NCBI GenBank assembly: GCA_035503715.1
Contig: DATJTE010000096.1
Coordinates: 1-19,880 of the forward strand
Reading direction: 5' to 3'
DNA length: 19,880 bases
Source: OAS926 sp035503715
GTDB taxonomy: Bacteria > Pseudomonadota > Alphaproteobacteria > Rhizobiales > Rhizobiaceae
Shown: positions 7,860-15,238 of the stretch, piece by piece
Numbering within the stretch: the first letter of the stretch is position 1
Layout of the letters: each line of letters opens with the position of its first letter
The notes under the pieces: generated by a model
The model's database searches: none
What the model was told of the DNA's origin: nothing
Seen by the model: the letters and a program-made list of their open reading frames with translations, nothing else
Position numbers and translations under genes: made by a program

Positions 7860-8744
7860 GTGTCCCCACGCGTCATTTTCCCAAACAAGGTCCTGCCGTA
7901 TCTGCTGGTCGCACCACAGCTCGCGATCACGCTCATCTTTTTCTACTGGCCGGCAAGTCAGGCGCTCTACCAGTCGGTGCTGAAGGAAGACCCGTTCGGG
8001 CTCAGGTCACGCTTCGTCTGGTTCGATAATTTCAAGCGCGTGCTCTCCGACCCGAACTATCTGAATTCGGTGGAAGTGACCGCGATCTTTTCCGTGTCGA
8101 CGGCCTTCATCTCCATGGCGATCGCGCTGCTGCTGGCGGTCGCGGCCGACAAGGTGATCCGCGGCAGGAACATCTATCGCACGCTGCTGATCTGGCCTTA
8201 CGCCGTCGCGCCGGCAATCGCCGGCATGCTCTGGCTGTTCCTCTTCAATCCTTCGATCGGCACGCTGGCCGTCCTGCTGCGCTCCACGGGCATCTCCTGG
8301 GATCCGCTGCTCAACGGTAATCAGGCGATGGTTTTGATCGTCTCGGCCGCCGCCTGGAAGCAGATCAGCTACAACTTCCTGTTCTTCGTCGCTGGCCTGC
8401 AGGCGATCCCGAAATCGCTGATCGAGGCAGCCGCCATCGACGGTGCGCGGTCGGCCAAGCGGTTCTGGACCATTGTCTTTCCGCTGCTCGCGCCGACGAC
8501 CTTCTTCCTGCTGGTCATCAACACGACCTACGCCTTTTTCGATACGTTCGGCATCATCCACGCGGTCACCGGCGGCGGTCCCGGCAAGGCGACTGAGACG
8601 CTCGTCTACAAGGTCTATTCCGACGGCGCGCTCAACCAGTTGCTCGGCGACTCCGCCGCGCAGTCGGTCGTGCTGATGATCATCGTCATCGCGCTGACCG
8701 CCTTCCAGTTCCGCTATGTGGAAAGGAAGGTGCACTATGGCTGA
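7860..8744 (+). CDS. ugpA: sn-glycerol-3-phosphate ABC transporter, permease subunit UgpA
   Basis: A 294-residue inner-membrane permease of the MalF/UgpA type with about six membrane helices (first at roughly 11-31). The cytoplasmic EAA loop that docks the ATPase is EAAAIDGARSAKRFW, starting at residue 189. The start is GTG, with AGGAG about 8 bases upstream. The last 8 bases overlap the start of ugpE, so the two permeases are probably translationally coupled. It forms the channel with UgpE; UgpB delivers substrate and UgpC supplies energy. Confidence 0.92.
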   Translation: MSPRVIFPNKVLPYLLVAPQLAITLIFFYWPASQALYQSVLKEDPFGLRSRFVWFDNFKRVLSDPNYLNSVEVTAIFSVSTAFISMAIALLLAVAADKVIRGRNIYRTLLIWPYAVAPAIAGMLWLFLFNPSIGTLAVLLRSTGISWDPLLNGNQAMVLIVSAAAWKQISYNFLFFVAGLQAIPKSLIEAAAIDGARSAKRFWTIVFPLLAPTTFFLLVINTTYAFFDTFGIIHAVTGGGPGKATETLVYKVYSDGALNQLLGDSAAQSVVLMIIVIALTAFQFRYVERKVHYG

Positions 8745-9651
8745 GACCGTCGCCACGACCGCACAGGCGGTCGCGCATCTCGGCAGGCGCGAGGAAGGCG
8801 AGATGCTGGGCGTCAGCCGTGCGTCGCGCTACGTCGCCCACGCCATCCTCATCATCGGTGTCTTGATCGTCGCGTTCCCGATCTACTACACCTTCGTCGC
8901 CTCGACCCACACGCTGCAGACCATTCTGCGCCCGCCGCTACCGCTGCTGCCGGGCGGCCAGTTCTTCACCAACTATTATGAGGCGCTGTTCGGCGGCGTC
9001 GGACGTATCGGCGGCGTCAAGGTCAGCACGCTGCTCTTCAACACGACGGTGATCGCTCTGGCCATTGCCATCGGCAAGATCGTCATCTCGATCCTGTCGG
9101 CCTATGCGATCGTCTTCTTCCGCTTCCCGTTCCGGATGTTCTTCTTCTGGACGATCTTCATCACCCTGATGCTGCCAGTCGAAGTGCGCATCATGCCGAC
9201 CTATGCGGTGATGGTGAATCTCGGCCTGATCGACACCTATACCGGCCTGACCTTGCCCTTGATGGCGTCTGCGACAGCGACGCTGCTCTTCCGTCAGTTC
9301 TTCCTGACGATCCCCGGCGAACTGGTCGAGGCGGCGCGCATCGACGGCGCGGGGCCGTGGCGCTTCTTCAAGGATATCCTGCTGCCGCTGTCGCGCACCA
9401 ACATCGCGGCGCTCTTCGTCATCCTCTTCATCTATGGCTGGACGCAATATCTGTGGCCGCTGCTGATGACCAACCGCAACGACATGGGCACGATCGTCAT
9501 CGCGTTGAGGAAGATGGTGTCCTTCGCGGACGCCGACACGGAATGGCATCTGGTCATGGTGACCTCGATGCTGGCGATCATCCCGCCGATCCTGGTGGTC
9601 GTGCTGATGCAGCGCTGGTTCGTGCGTGGCCTTGTTGAAACGGAGAAATGA
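8737..9651 (+). CDS. ugpE: sn-glycerol-3-phosphate ABC transporter, permease subunit UgpE
   Basis: A 304-residue permease of the MalG/UgpE type. A hydrophilic N terminus of about 32 residues is followed by about six helices, and the EAA loop is EAARIDGAGPWRFFKDILLP starting at residue 198. The start at 8737 is inside the end of ugpA (8-base overlap) and has GGAAGG a few bases upstream; an ATG seven codons earlier is in frame but lies deeper in ugpA with a poorer context. The stop is 3 bases before ugpC. Confidence 0.92.
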   Translation: MAETVATTAQAVAHLGRREEGEMLGVSRASRYVAHAILIIGVLIVAFPIYYTFVASTHTLQTILRPPLPLLPGGQFFTNYYEALFGGVGRIGGVKVSTLLFNTTVIALAIAIGKIVISILSAYAIVFFRFPFRMFFFWTIFITLMLPVEVRIMPTYAVMVNLGLIDTYTGLTLPLMASATATLLFRQFFLTIPGELVEAARIDGAGPWRFFKDILLPLSRTNIAALFVILFIYGWTQYLWPLLMTNRNDMGTIVIALRKMVSFADADTEWHLVMVTSMLAIIPPILVVVLMQRWFVRGLVETEK

Positions 9652-9654
9652 AGC

Positions 9655-10683
9655 GTGGCGACGGTCGATCTCAGCGAGGTCAGGAAGATCTATGCCGGCA
9701 ATGTCGAGGCGGTGAAGGGCGTCTCCATCGCCATTCCCGACGGCAAGCTTTGCGTGCTTGTCGGTCCGTCCGGCTGCGGCAAGTCCACGCTGCTCAGGAT
9801 GATCGCCGGACTGGAATCGATCACCGCCGGAACCGTCAAGATCGACGGTCAGGTCGTGAACACGATCGGCCCGGCCGAACGCGACATCGCGATGGTCTTC
9901 CAGAACTATGCGCTCTATCCGCACATGAAGGTCTACGACAACATGGCGTATGGCCTGCGCAATCGCGGCATGGCGAAGGACGAAATCGACAGCAGAGTGC
10001 GCGAGACGGCGAAAATCCTTGAGCTTGGCGCCCTGCTCGAACGCAGGCCGCGTGAGCTCTCCGGAGGCCAGCGCCAGCGTGTCGCCATGGGCCGCGCCAT
10101 CGTGCGCAATCCGAAGGTGTTTCTGTTCGACGAGCCGCTGTCGAACCTCGATGCGAAGCTGCGTGGCCAGATGCGCGTCGAGATCAAGAATTTGCAGCGT
10201 TCGCTTGGCGTCACCTCGGTTTACGTCACACACGACCAGCTTGAGGCGATGACGCTCGCCGATATTCTCGTCGTCATGAACGCCGGCATCGTCGAACAGG
10301 TTGGCAATCCGCTCGACATCTATGAAAAGCCCGCTTCGACCTTCGTGGCCGCTTTCATCGGCGCACCGCCGATGAATCTCCTGCCACTCGCTAACGGAAC
10401 GCTGGCGGATGGCACCGCCGTGCCGAACGCACCGGCGTCAGCCGTGACGGTCGGCTTCCGTCCGGAAGATGCTGTCGTCGGCGCGGGGCAGGGGCTGAGC
10501 CTTGCCGCAACCGTCGAGGCCGTCGAGCCTGTCGGCGCGGAAAGTTTCCTCTATTGCTCCGGTGGCGGGCAGAAGATCGTGGCGCGCGTAGCTGGCCGCG
10601 CGACTGCTGAGCCCGGCGACCAGCTCACGGTCTCTGCGGCGAAGTTGCATTTCTTCGACGCGGCCGGCAGGCGGGTCGAGTAG
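9655..10683 (+). CDS. ugpC: sn-glycerol-3-phosphate ABC transporter, ATP-binding subunit UgpC
   Basis: A 342-residue ATPase that powers the UgpAE channel. It has Walker A GPSGCGKST (residues 37-45), Q-loop Q83, signature LSGGQ (135-139), Walker B VFLFDE (155-160), D-loop and switch histidine H193. The C-terminal region (about 240-342) is a TOBE/OB-type regulatory domain typical of MalK/UgpC proteins. The start is GTG, 3 bases after the ugpE stop, and no better start is available. It is the last gene of the operon: no ugpQ phosphodiesterase follows, and a terminator lies 23 bases downstream. Confidence 0.93.
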   Translation: MATVDLSEVRKIYAGNVEAVKGVSIAIPDGKLCVLVGPSGCGKSTLLRMIAGLESITAGTVKIDGQVVNTIGPAERDIAMVFQNYALYPHMKVYDNMAYGLRNRGMAKDEIDSRVRETAKILELGALLERRPRELSGGQRQRVAMGRAIVRNPKVFLFDEPLSNLDAKLRGQMRVEIKNLQRSLGVTSVYVTHDQLEAMTLADILVVMNAGIVEQVGNPLDIYEKPASTFVAAFIGAPPMNLLPLANGTLADGTAVPNAPASAVTVGFRPEDAVVGAGQGLSLAATVEAVEPVGAESFLYCSGGGQKIVARVAGRATAEPGDQLTVSAAKLHFFDAAGRRVE

Positions 10684-10706
10684 CATTCGATCTGTTCCCA
10701 AACAAA

Positions 10707-10732
10707 AAAGGCGGCGCACAGGCGCCGCCTTT
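10707..10732. terminator. Bidirectional terminator between ugpC and the RTX gene
   Basis: A perfect 11-bp stem, AAAGGCGGCGC and GCGCCGCCTTT, with a 4-base loop. Reading left to right it ends the ugp operon and is followed by CGTTTG. Reading right to left it is followed by a six-T run (the A run at 10704-10709), so it looks like a full intrinsic terminator for the convergent RTX gene. Confidence 0.9.
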
Positions 10733-10752
10733 CGTTTGTACCGATGAGGGTT

Positions 10753-11703
10753 CTACAGGACGAAATCGCCCCTGATCAGCGCCTTGTTGCCCGACAGGAT
10801 GATCTGCATCTCCGCAGCGGCATCCGTGTCGGTGTTCATCGAAATCAGCGTGTCCGAGCCGAGGTAGTTGTACCGGATCTGGCCAGCGGCGGTGAAAGCC
10901 GCAGTGCCGCGGAACGTGAAAGCCTGGTTGCCGGCCAACAGCGCGTTGGCGTCGATTGTCGAAAGGTCGATCAGATCGATGTCGAGCTGGAAATCGGTGA
11001 TGCGGTCGCGGTTTGCACTTGGCAGCGATTCGTTCAGGGCATTGAAATCGAATCGGTCGAAACCCGAACCACCCGTGTGCCAGTCCGAGCCCAGTCCACC
11101 GACCATGCGATCGTTTCCGGCACCGCCGAAAAGGTCGTCATTGCCGGCGCCGCCGAGCAGGATGTCGTTGCCGCCAAAGCCATTCAACTCATCAGCGCCC
11201 CGGCCACCGAAGAGGACGTCGATCGCGTTCGTGCCGTTGATCTCCTTGGCGATCGTCGATGTGTTGTAGACGAAGTCCGCGGAAATGAGCTCAGAAGCGG
11301 CGATACCGTCCACCGTGATGCGATGTGCGTAACCGTTCCAGATCGCGTTCAGTGTCGCGTCGCCAAACGAGTCATTGGTCATGATCGCCTGAATCTGGCT
11401 GAAGTCGGAGACGTTCCAGGCTTTGACATCGATCCTGTCGGAGTCGAGGTCGAAGTCAACGATCAGGTCGTCGCTCAAGCCCACGCCACGCGCTGTCATG
11501 ATGAACCAGTCCAGGCCCGTGCCGCCATAAAGATCGTTGGCGCCGAGGCCGCCATAGATGTCGTCATTGCCGGCGCCGCCGTAGATGCGGTCATTGCCGT
11601 TGAGGCCGCGGATGAGATCGTTGCCGCCATAACCATAGATCGTATCGGCCGAGTTGGTGCCGTTGATGATCTCGGAAGTGTTGTCGCCACGGATGATGGC
11701 CAT
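10753..11703 (-). CDS. Two-module RTX (haemolysin-type calcium-binding) protein
   Basis: A 316-residue protein made almost wholly of two similar halves. Module 1 (about residues 8-147) has GGxGxDxxx repeats such as YGGAGNDDIYGGLGANDLYGG, then a beta-rich cap (DDLIVDFDLDSDRIDV). Module 2 (about 153-316) has more repeats (LGGAGNDDLFGGAGNDRMVGG) and a cap (DRITDFQLDIDLIDL) ending in a hydrophobic tail, LIRGDFVL. These repeats bind calcium outside the cell. There is no N-terminal signal peptide, which fits export by a type I system using the C terminus, but no such exporter is in the window. No protease, lipase or other catalytic domain is visible. The start has AGGAG about 9 bases upstream. The gene looks less GC-rich than its neighbours, by eye. 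Function unknown: a surface, biofilm or calcium-binding role is possible. Confidence 0.85.
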   Translation of the reverse strand: MAIIRGDNTSEIINGTNSADTIYGYGGNDLIRGLNGNDRIYGGAGNDDIYGGLGANDLYGGTGLDWFIMTARGVGLSDDLIVDFDLDSDRIDVKAWNVSDFSQIQAIMTNDSFGDATLNAIWNGYAHRITVDGIAASELISADFVYNTSTIAKEINGTNAIDVLFGGRGADELNGFGGNDILLGGAGNDDLFGGAGNDRMVGGLGSDWHTGGSGFDRFDFNALNESLPSANRDRITDFQLDIDLIDLSTIDANALLAGNQAFTFRGTAAFTAAGQIRYNYLGSDTLISMNTDTDAAAEMQIILSGNKALIRGDFVL

Positions 11704-11973
11704 AGTGGGTACTCCTGTAATTCGGCTGCCTATTGACCCGCCTTTGATTCGGACGATGCACCACCCCTCATGAACAGCTGCTGAACGGCGCGGTTAACGA
11801 GAGCCCGGAACGTTAATGCACTCGTTTGGTTCCTGGCATCCGGGCCGGGCAGCCTGTTCCCGAAGACTGCCGTAAAGGCGGCGTGGAAACGCCACGGAGG
11901 CGCCGCAATTCCGATCAAGCCGCGCGCGTTTGAGAGTGGGAGACTTCTCCAATGCCCGGCACAGGAGACTGCC
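11704..11973. other. Divergent intergenic region between RTX and transglutaminase-like genes
   Basis: A 270-base gap that should hold the promoters of both flanking genes. It contains the exact LexA-type direct repeat at 11772-11786 and GC-rich inverted segments around 11875-11915. No open frame in it looks like a gene. Confidence 0.5.
11772..11786. promoter_or_regulatory. Candidate LexA (SOS) box upstream of the RTX gene
   Basis: GAAC-AGCTGCT-GAAC is an exact match to the GAAC-N7-GAAC direct repeat (GTTC-N7-GTTC on the other strand) reported as the LexA target in alphaproteobacteria. It lies 69 bases upstream of the RTX start codon. An 8-base match can arise by chance in a window this long, so confidence is modest. 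Confidence 0.4.
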
Positions 11974-12879
11974 ATGACCGCCGCATTAGGATCGCCGCTC
12001 GTCTCATCCTTCACAAAGCAATCGCCACTCACCGATCCCGGCCGTCATGCGGCTGCTTATGACGAGTTGCCAGCCGACCCGGCCGCGCTCGCGGCAATTG
12101 TGCAAGGTCTGCTGATCTATGATGTGGTCGCCGAACCGTTCTACGGCTATCAGCCGGCCAAAGACCGCGCCGGTGAGATCCACGCTCGCACGACCAAAGT
12201 CCTGCTCGACACGATTAAGTCCCTGGACCCCAGTCCACTGACGGTGCCACGCCTTTTTGAGCGTCGCCACCTCGCGCGCTGCCACATCTATACGCGCCTC
12301 TTTGTCTCGATGCTGCGCGCCAAGGACATTCCGGCACGCGCCCGTTGCGGATTCGGCGCCTACTTCAATCCACCCTGGTTCGAGGATCATTGGGTCGCCG
12401 AGTATTTCGACGCCGGGAAGAAGCGCTGGGTGCTGGCTGACGCACAGCTCGACGCGGTGTGGCTGGAGAAGCTCCAGCTCAAGGCCGACACGCTCGACTT
12501 GCCGCGCGACCAGTTCGTCGTCGCCGCCGACGCGTGGAAGGCATGCCGCTCCGGCAAGGGCGATCCGATGCTCTACGGCATCAGCTTCAACGACCTTCGC
12601 GGCCTCTGGTTCATCGCTGCCGACCTTATCAAGGATGTCGCGTCGCTCGCCGGAATGGAAATGCTGCCGTGGGACGCCTGGGGCGCGACGCCAAAACCCG
12701 ATGCGGAACTCAGTCCCGACGAGCTTCGGTTCTTCGACCGCCTTGCCGATCTGACGGCGGACCCTGATGCTGCGATGTACGAGCTTCTGTACGCCTATCG
12801 GTCCGACGCGCGACTGACCGTGCCGGCGCAGGTTTTCAACGCGCTGACGCAGCGGATGGAGGACGTGCCGCATCGATAG
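11974..12879 (+). CDS. Transglutaminase-like domain protein
   Basis: A 301-residue protein, apparently cytoplasmic (no signal peptide seen). The central part matches the transglutaminase-like cysteine protease fold: RRHLARCHIYTRLFVSMLRA gives the nucleophile C103, DIPARARCGFGAYF the following strand, EDHWVAEYFD the histidine H139, and RWVLADAQLD the aspartate D156. The Cys-His-Asp triad is therefore complete and the protein may be a peptidase, amidase or acyl transferase. The substrate is unknown. The start has a clear AGGAGA ribosome site. It is followed after about 100 bases by the small unknown gene. Confidence 0.78.
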   Translation: MTAALGSPLVSSFTKQSPLTDPGRHAAAYDELPADPAALAAIVQGLLIYDVVAEPFYGYQPAKDRAGEIHARTTKVLLDTIKSLDPSPLTVPRLFERRHLARCHIYTRLFVSMLRAKDIPARARCGFGAYFNPPWFEDHWVAEYFDAGKKRWVLADAQLDAVWLEKLQLKADTLDLPRDQFVVAADAWKACRSGKGDPMLYGISFNDLRGLWFIAADLIKDVASLAGMEMLPWDAWGATPKPDAELSPDELRFFDRLADLTADPDAAMYELLYAYRSDARLTVPAQVFNALTQRMEDVPHR

Positions 12880-12885
12880 GGCGGC

Positions 12886-12905
12886 AGATCGTTAAAATTC
12901 GATCT
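12886..12905 (+). terminator. Possible weak terminator hairpin after the transglutaminase-like gene
   Basis: AGATCG and CGATCT form a 6-bp stem around an 8-base AT loop, starting 7 bases after the stop codon. Only two further Ts follow, so it would be weak at best. Confidence 0.3.
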
Positions 12906-12980
12906 TTCCGGCGAACGGTTCTTCCAAGTTTTCCCGGTACGACACCCCCAAGCGACCTGCTGTTTGAGGGGTTAGGGGGC

Positions 12981-13349
12981 ATGGCGCCGCTCGGTGATCT
13001 TTTGGGGCTTCTCAGCCCCGCTCATGTTAAAAACAACGCGTCCACGTCCGCCGCAAAACCGGCGGCCGCCGAGACTGCAGCGGAGTCCGCGACCGCTCCA
13101 GCGCGCTATGTGCGGCCAACGCCGGAACCGCCCGCGCCGCGCATGGAAATGGACGTGCCGCTGCAGGGGGGCACCGGGCTCGACTGGGCGCGCAAGGCCG
13201 CGCAGGCCGTGATTGCCCATACCCGCCTGCTCGAATGGGTCGACACCGCCCAGCCGCTCGAAGCGGCGCCCACCAGCGGCAAGAGCGACTTCGAAAGCGT
13301 CGTTCGCGCCTACAGCGAGTTCGACGTCGAAGACGCGCAGCGCGACTAA
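12981..13349 (+). CDS. Small hypothetical protein, Ala/Pro-rich N-terminal half
   Basis: A 122-residue protein I do not recognise. Residues about 17-55 are low-complexity Ala/Pro/Glu-rich. Residues about 63-88 (GTGLDWARKAAQAVIAHTRL region) look like an amphipathic helix, and the C terminus is acidic (FESVVRAYSEFDVEDAQRD). There is no signal peptide or clear membrane segment. Support for its being real: a strong AGGGGG ribosome site directly before the ATG, a sensible length between two genes, and a hairpin right after the stop. It could belong to the same transcript as the transglutaminase-like gene. No function is proposed. Confidence 0.6.
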   Translation: MAPLGDLLGLLSPAHVKNNASTSAAKPAAAETAAESATAPARYVRPTPEPPAPRMEMDVPLQGGTGLDWARKAAQAVIAHTRLLEWVDTAQPLEAAPTSGKSDFESVVRAYSEFDVEDAQRD

Positions 13350-13355
13350 TTCAGC

Positions 13356-13376
13356 AGCCGGCGTGACACGCCGGCT
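13356..13376 (+). terminator. Possible terminator hairpin before the OmpA-like gene
   Basis: A perfect 8-bp stem, AGCCGGCG and CGCCGGCT, with loop TGACA, starting 7 bases after the small gene's stop codon. No clean T run follows, so it may be a weak terminator or an mRNA-stabilising hairpin. Confidence 0.5.
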
Positions 13377-13498
13377 AGGAACCTTTCGTCACAGTCCGTT
13401 CGGTATTTCGCCGCATTTCGTGCTAGAAAGGCGCGGAAGGGCGAAGTCGCGCGCACACCACGCCGGCTGACGGGACTATTTCGAGAGGGACGATCCGC

Positions 13499-14152
13499 AT
13501 GTACCGCAAAATCATTCTGGGGCTTTCAGCCTCCGCATTCCTTGCCGCCTGCACCACCGACCCATACACGGGCGAGCAGAAGGTTTCGAACACGGCAGGC
13601 GGTGCTGCGATCGGCGCGCTCGCAGGTGCTGGCCTCGGCCTGCTTGCCGGCGGTGACGACCGCCGCAACGCCCTGATCGGCGCCGGTGTCGGTGCGCTCG
13701 CCGGTGGCGCGGTCGGTCTTTACATGGACCAGCAGGAAGCCAAGCTGCGGGCGCAACTGCAGGGCACCGGCGTGTCGGTGACCCGCGTCGGTGACCAGAT
13801 CATCCTGAACATGCCGTCCAACATCACCTTCGCGACCGACCAGGACTCGATCCAGGCCGGCTTCTATCCGACGCTCAATTCCGTCGCGCTGGTGATCAAG
13901 GAATTCAACAAGACGCTGGTCGACGTCTACGGCCATACCGATTCCACCGGTTCCGACCAGCACAACCAGGATCTGTCGCAGCGCCGCGCTCTGTCGGTCG
14001 CCAACTACCTGTCCTCGCAGGGCATCGACGGCCGCCGCTTCATCGCCACCGGCTTCGGCGAGTCGCGGCCGGTCGCGTCGAACGGCGACGAAGCAGGGCG
14101 CGCGCAGAACCGCCGTGTCGAGATTCAGTTGACGCCTCTGCGTTCGGCTTAA
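13499..14152 (+). CDS. OmpA-family lipoprotein with glycine-zipper region (YiaD-like)
   Basis: A 217-residue outer-membrane lipoprotein. Residues 1-17 are a lipoprotein signal with lipobox LAAC (C18 is the lipidated residue). Residues about 33-75 are a glycine-zipper stretch (GGAAIGALAGAGLGLLAGG), probably membrane-associated. Residues about 98-212 are an OmpA-like peptidoglycan-binding domain with ITFATDQDSI, VYGHTDSTGS (D148), LSQRRALSVANYL (R163) and AQNRRVEIQL. It resembles YiaD-type proteins and would link the outer membrane to the cell wall. The start has a GAGAGGGACG ribosome site. It is likely transcribed alone, between the hairpin at 13356 and the repeat at 14160. Confidence 0.9.
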   Translation: MYRKIILGLSASAFLAACTTDPYTGEQKVSNTAGGAAIGALAGAGLGLLAGGDDRRNALIGAGVGALAGGAVGLYMDQQEAKLRAQLQGTGVSVTRVGDQIILNMPSNITFATDQDSIQAGFYPTLNSVALVIKEFNKTLVDVYGHTDSTGSDQHNQDLSQRRALSVANYLSSQGIDGRRFIATGFGESRPVASNGDEAGRAQNRRVEIQLTPLRSA

Positions 14153-14159
14153 TTCCAGT

Positions 14160-14243
14160 TCAGGTTCCTCGCCCCCGCATCAGCGGGGGAGAGGTGCCGA
14201 GCCGGCGGCAACGCCGCCGAAGCGACGCGGAGAGGGGGCGCTG
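14160..14243. repeat. Rhizobial-type palindromic intergenic repeat, also a likely terminator
   Basis: It contains a CCCCCGC-ATCA-GCGGGGG hairpin (14172-14189), a GGCGGC-AAC-GCCGCC hairpin (14204-14218) and trailing GAGAGGGGGC. The mosaic of palindromes resembles the interspersed elements (RIME-like) found between genes in rhizobia and Mesorhizobium. It lies exactly between the convergent OmpA-like and psuG genes and may stop transcription from both sides. Only one copy of this type is in the window, so the repeat assignment rests on resemblance. Confidence 0.6.
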
Positions 14244-14244
14244 T

Positions 14245-15162
14245 TTACAGCGCCTTGGCTATCTGAGCTGCGAGCTTCGCGTTGTTTTTGACAAGCGCAA
14301 TGTTGGTCTTGAGGCTCGCGCCGCCGGTCAGCTCGAGGATTTTCGCCAGCAGGAACGGCGTCACTTTCTTGCCCGCCACGCGATCCTTCGCGGCGGCATT
14401 TTGCGCCGACTCGATAAAGCCCGCCATCGTCCCGACCGGGATCTCGTCGCCCTGCGGCACCGGATTCGCCACCAGCATGCCGCCGCCGAGGGCCAGCGCC
14501 TGGCGCGTCGCGAAGAACGCGGCGATGCGCGTCGGTTCATCCAATCTCAGAGGCGCGGCGAAGCGCGAGCTGCGCGACCAGAAGGCAGGCATCACGTCGG
14601 AGCGATAGGCCACCACCGGCACGCCACGCGTCTCTAGCACCTCCAGCGTCTTCTCGATGTCGAGGATCGCCTTGGCTCCGGCCGAGACGACGATCACCGG
14701 CGTGCGCGCCAGTTCGTCGAGGTCGGCCGAGATGTCGAAGCTGGTCTCTGCGCCCTTGTGCACGCCGCCGATGCCGCCGGTGGCAAACACCTTGATGCCG
14801 GCAAGGGAGGCCGCGATCATCGTCGCTGCGACCGTCGTGCCGCCCGTGCGCTTCTCGGCGACCGCAAAGGCGAGGTCGGCGCGCGACAATTTCATAGCGT
14901 CGGTTACCTTGGCGAGCTGTTCGCGCTCGGCGTCGGAAAGGCCGACCTTCAACCGCCCGTCGACCACCGCGATTGTTGCAGGCACCGCACCTTCGTCGCG
15001 GATGATTTTTTCCACGTCCGCCGCCATCGCCGCATTGTCGGGAAACGGCATGCCGTGGGTGATGATGGTGCTCTCCAGCGCCACCACCGGTCTGCCGGCG
15101 GCGAGCGCTTCGGCCACCGGTGCGTTGATGTCGAGAAAGGGGCGGGCGCTTTCGGGCGTCAT
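14245..15162 (-). CDS. psuG: Pseudouridine-5'-phosphate glycosidase
   Basis: A 305-residue enzyme that splits pseudouridine 5'-phosphate into uracil and ribose 5-phosphate, the second step of pseudouridine breakdown. The hallmark ALESTIITHGMPFPDN (general acid E30) is present, with K91, D147 and the Schiff-base lysine K164 in VSAGAKAILDIEKT. These correspond to E31, K93, D149 and K166 of the E. coli enzyme. The usual partner kinase lies 2 kb upstream on the same strand, separated from psuG by two transporter genes. The ribosome site is weak (GAGAC). The gap from the permease stop is 76 bases with no terminator seen, so it may still be in one transcript with psuK. Confidence 0.95.
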   Translation of the reverse strand: MTPESARPFLDINAPVAEALAAGRPVVALESTIITHGMPFPDNAAMAADVEKIIRDEGAVPATIAVVDGRLKVGLSDAEREQLAKVTDAMKLSRADLAFAVAEKRTGGTTVAATMIAASLAGIKVFATGGIGGVHKGAETSFDISADLDELARTPVIVVSAGAKAILDIEKTLEVLETRGVPVVAYRSDVMPAFWSRSSRFAAPLRLDEPTRIAAFFATRQALALGGGMLVANPVPQGDEIPVGTMAGFIESAQNAAAKDRVAGKKVTPFLLAKILELTGGASLKTNIALVKNNAKLAAQIAKAL

Positions 15163-15238
15163 AGCTGTCTCAAGGCGGGCAATCCTGTCCGCTCAATGCC
15201 ACTCCGCGCGCCTTTCCGCCAGAGGGCGCGCCTCCCGG

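Noticed and set aside
8938..10233. Long antisense frame across ugpE and ugpC
   Set aside because: Shadow composition, and it spans two well-supported genes on the other strand.
10744..11736. Open frame opposite the RTX gene (330 codons)
   Set aside because: The minus strand shows clear calcium-binding repeats; the plus reading is a Val/Asp-rich mirror of them and crosses the terminator region.
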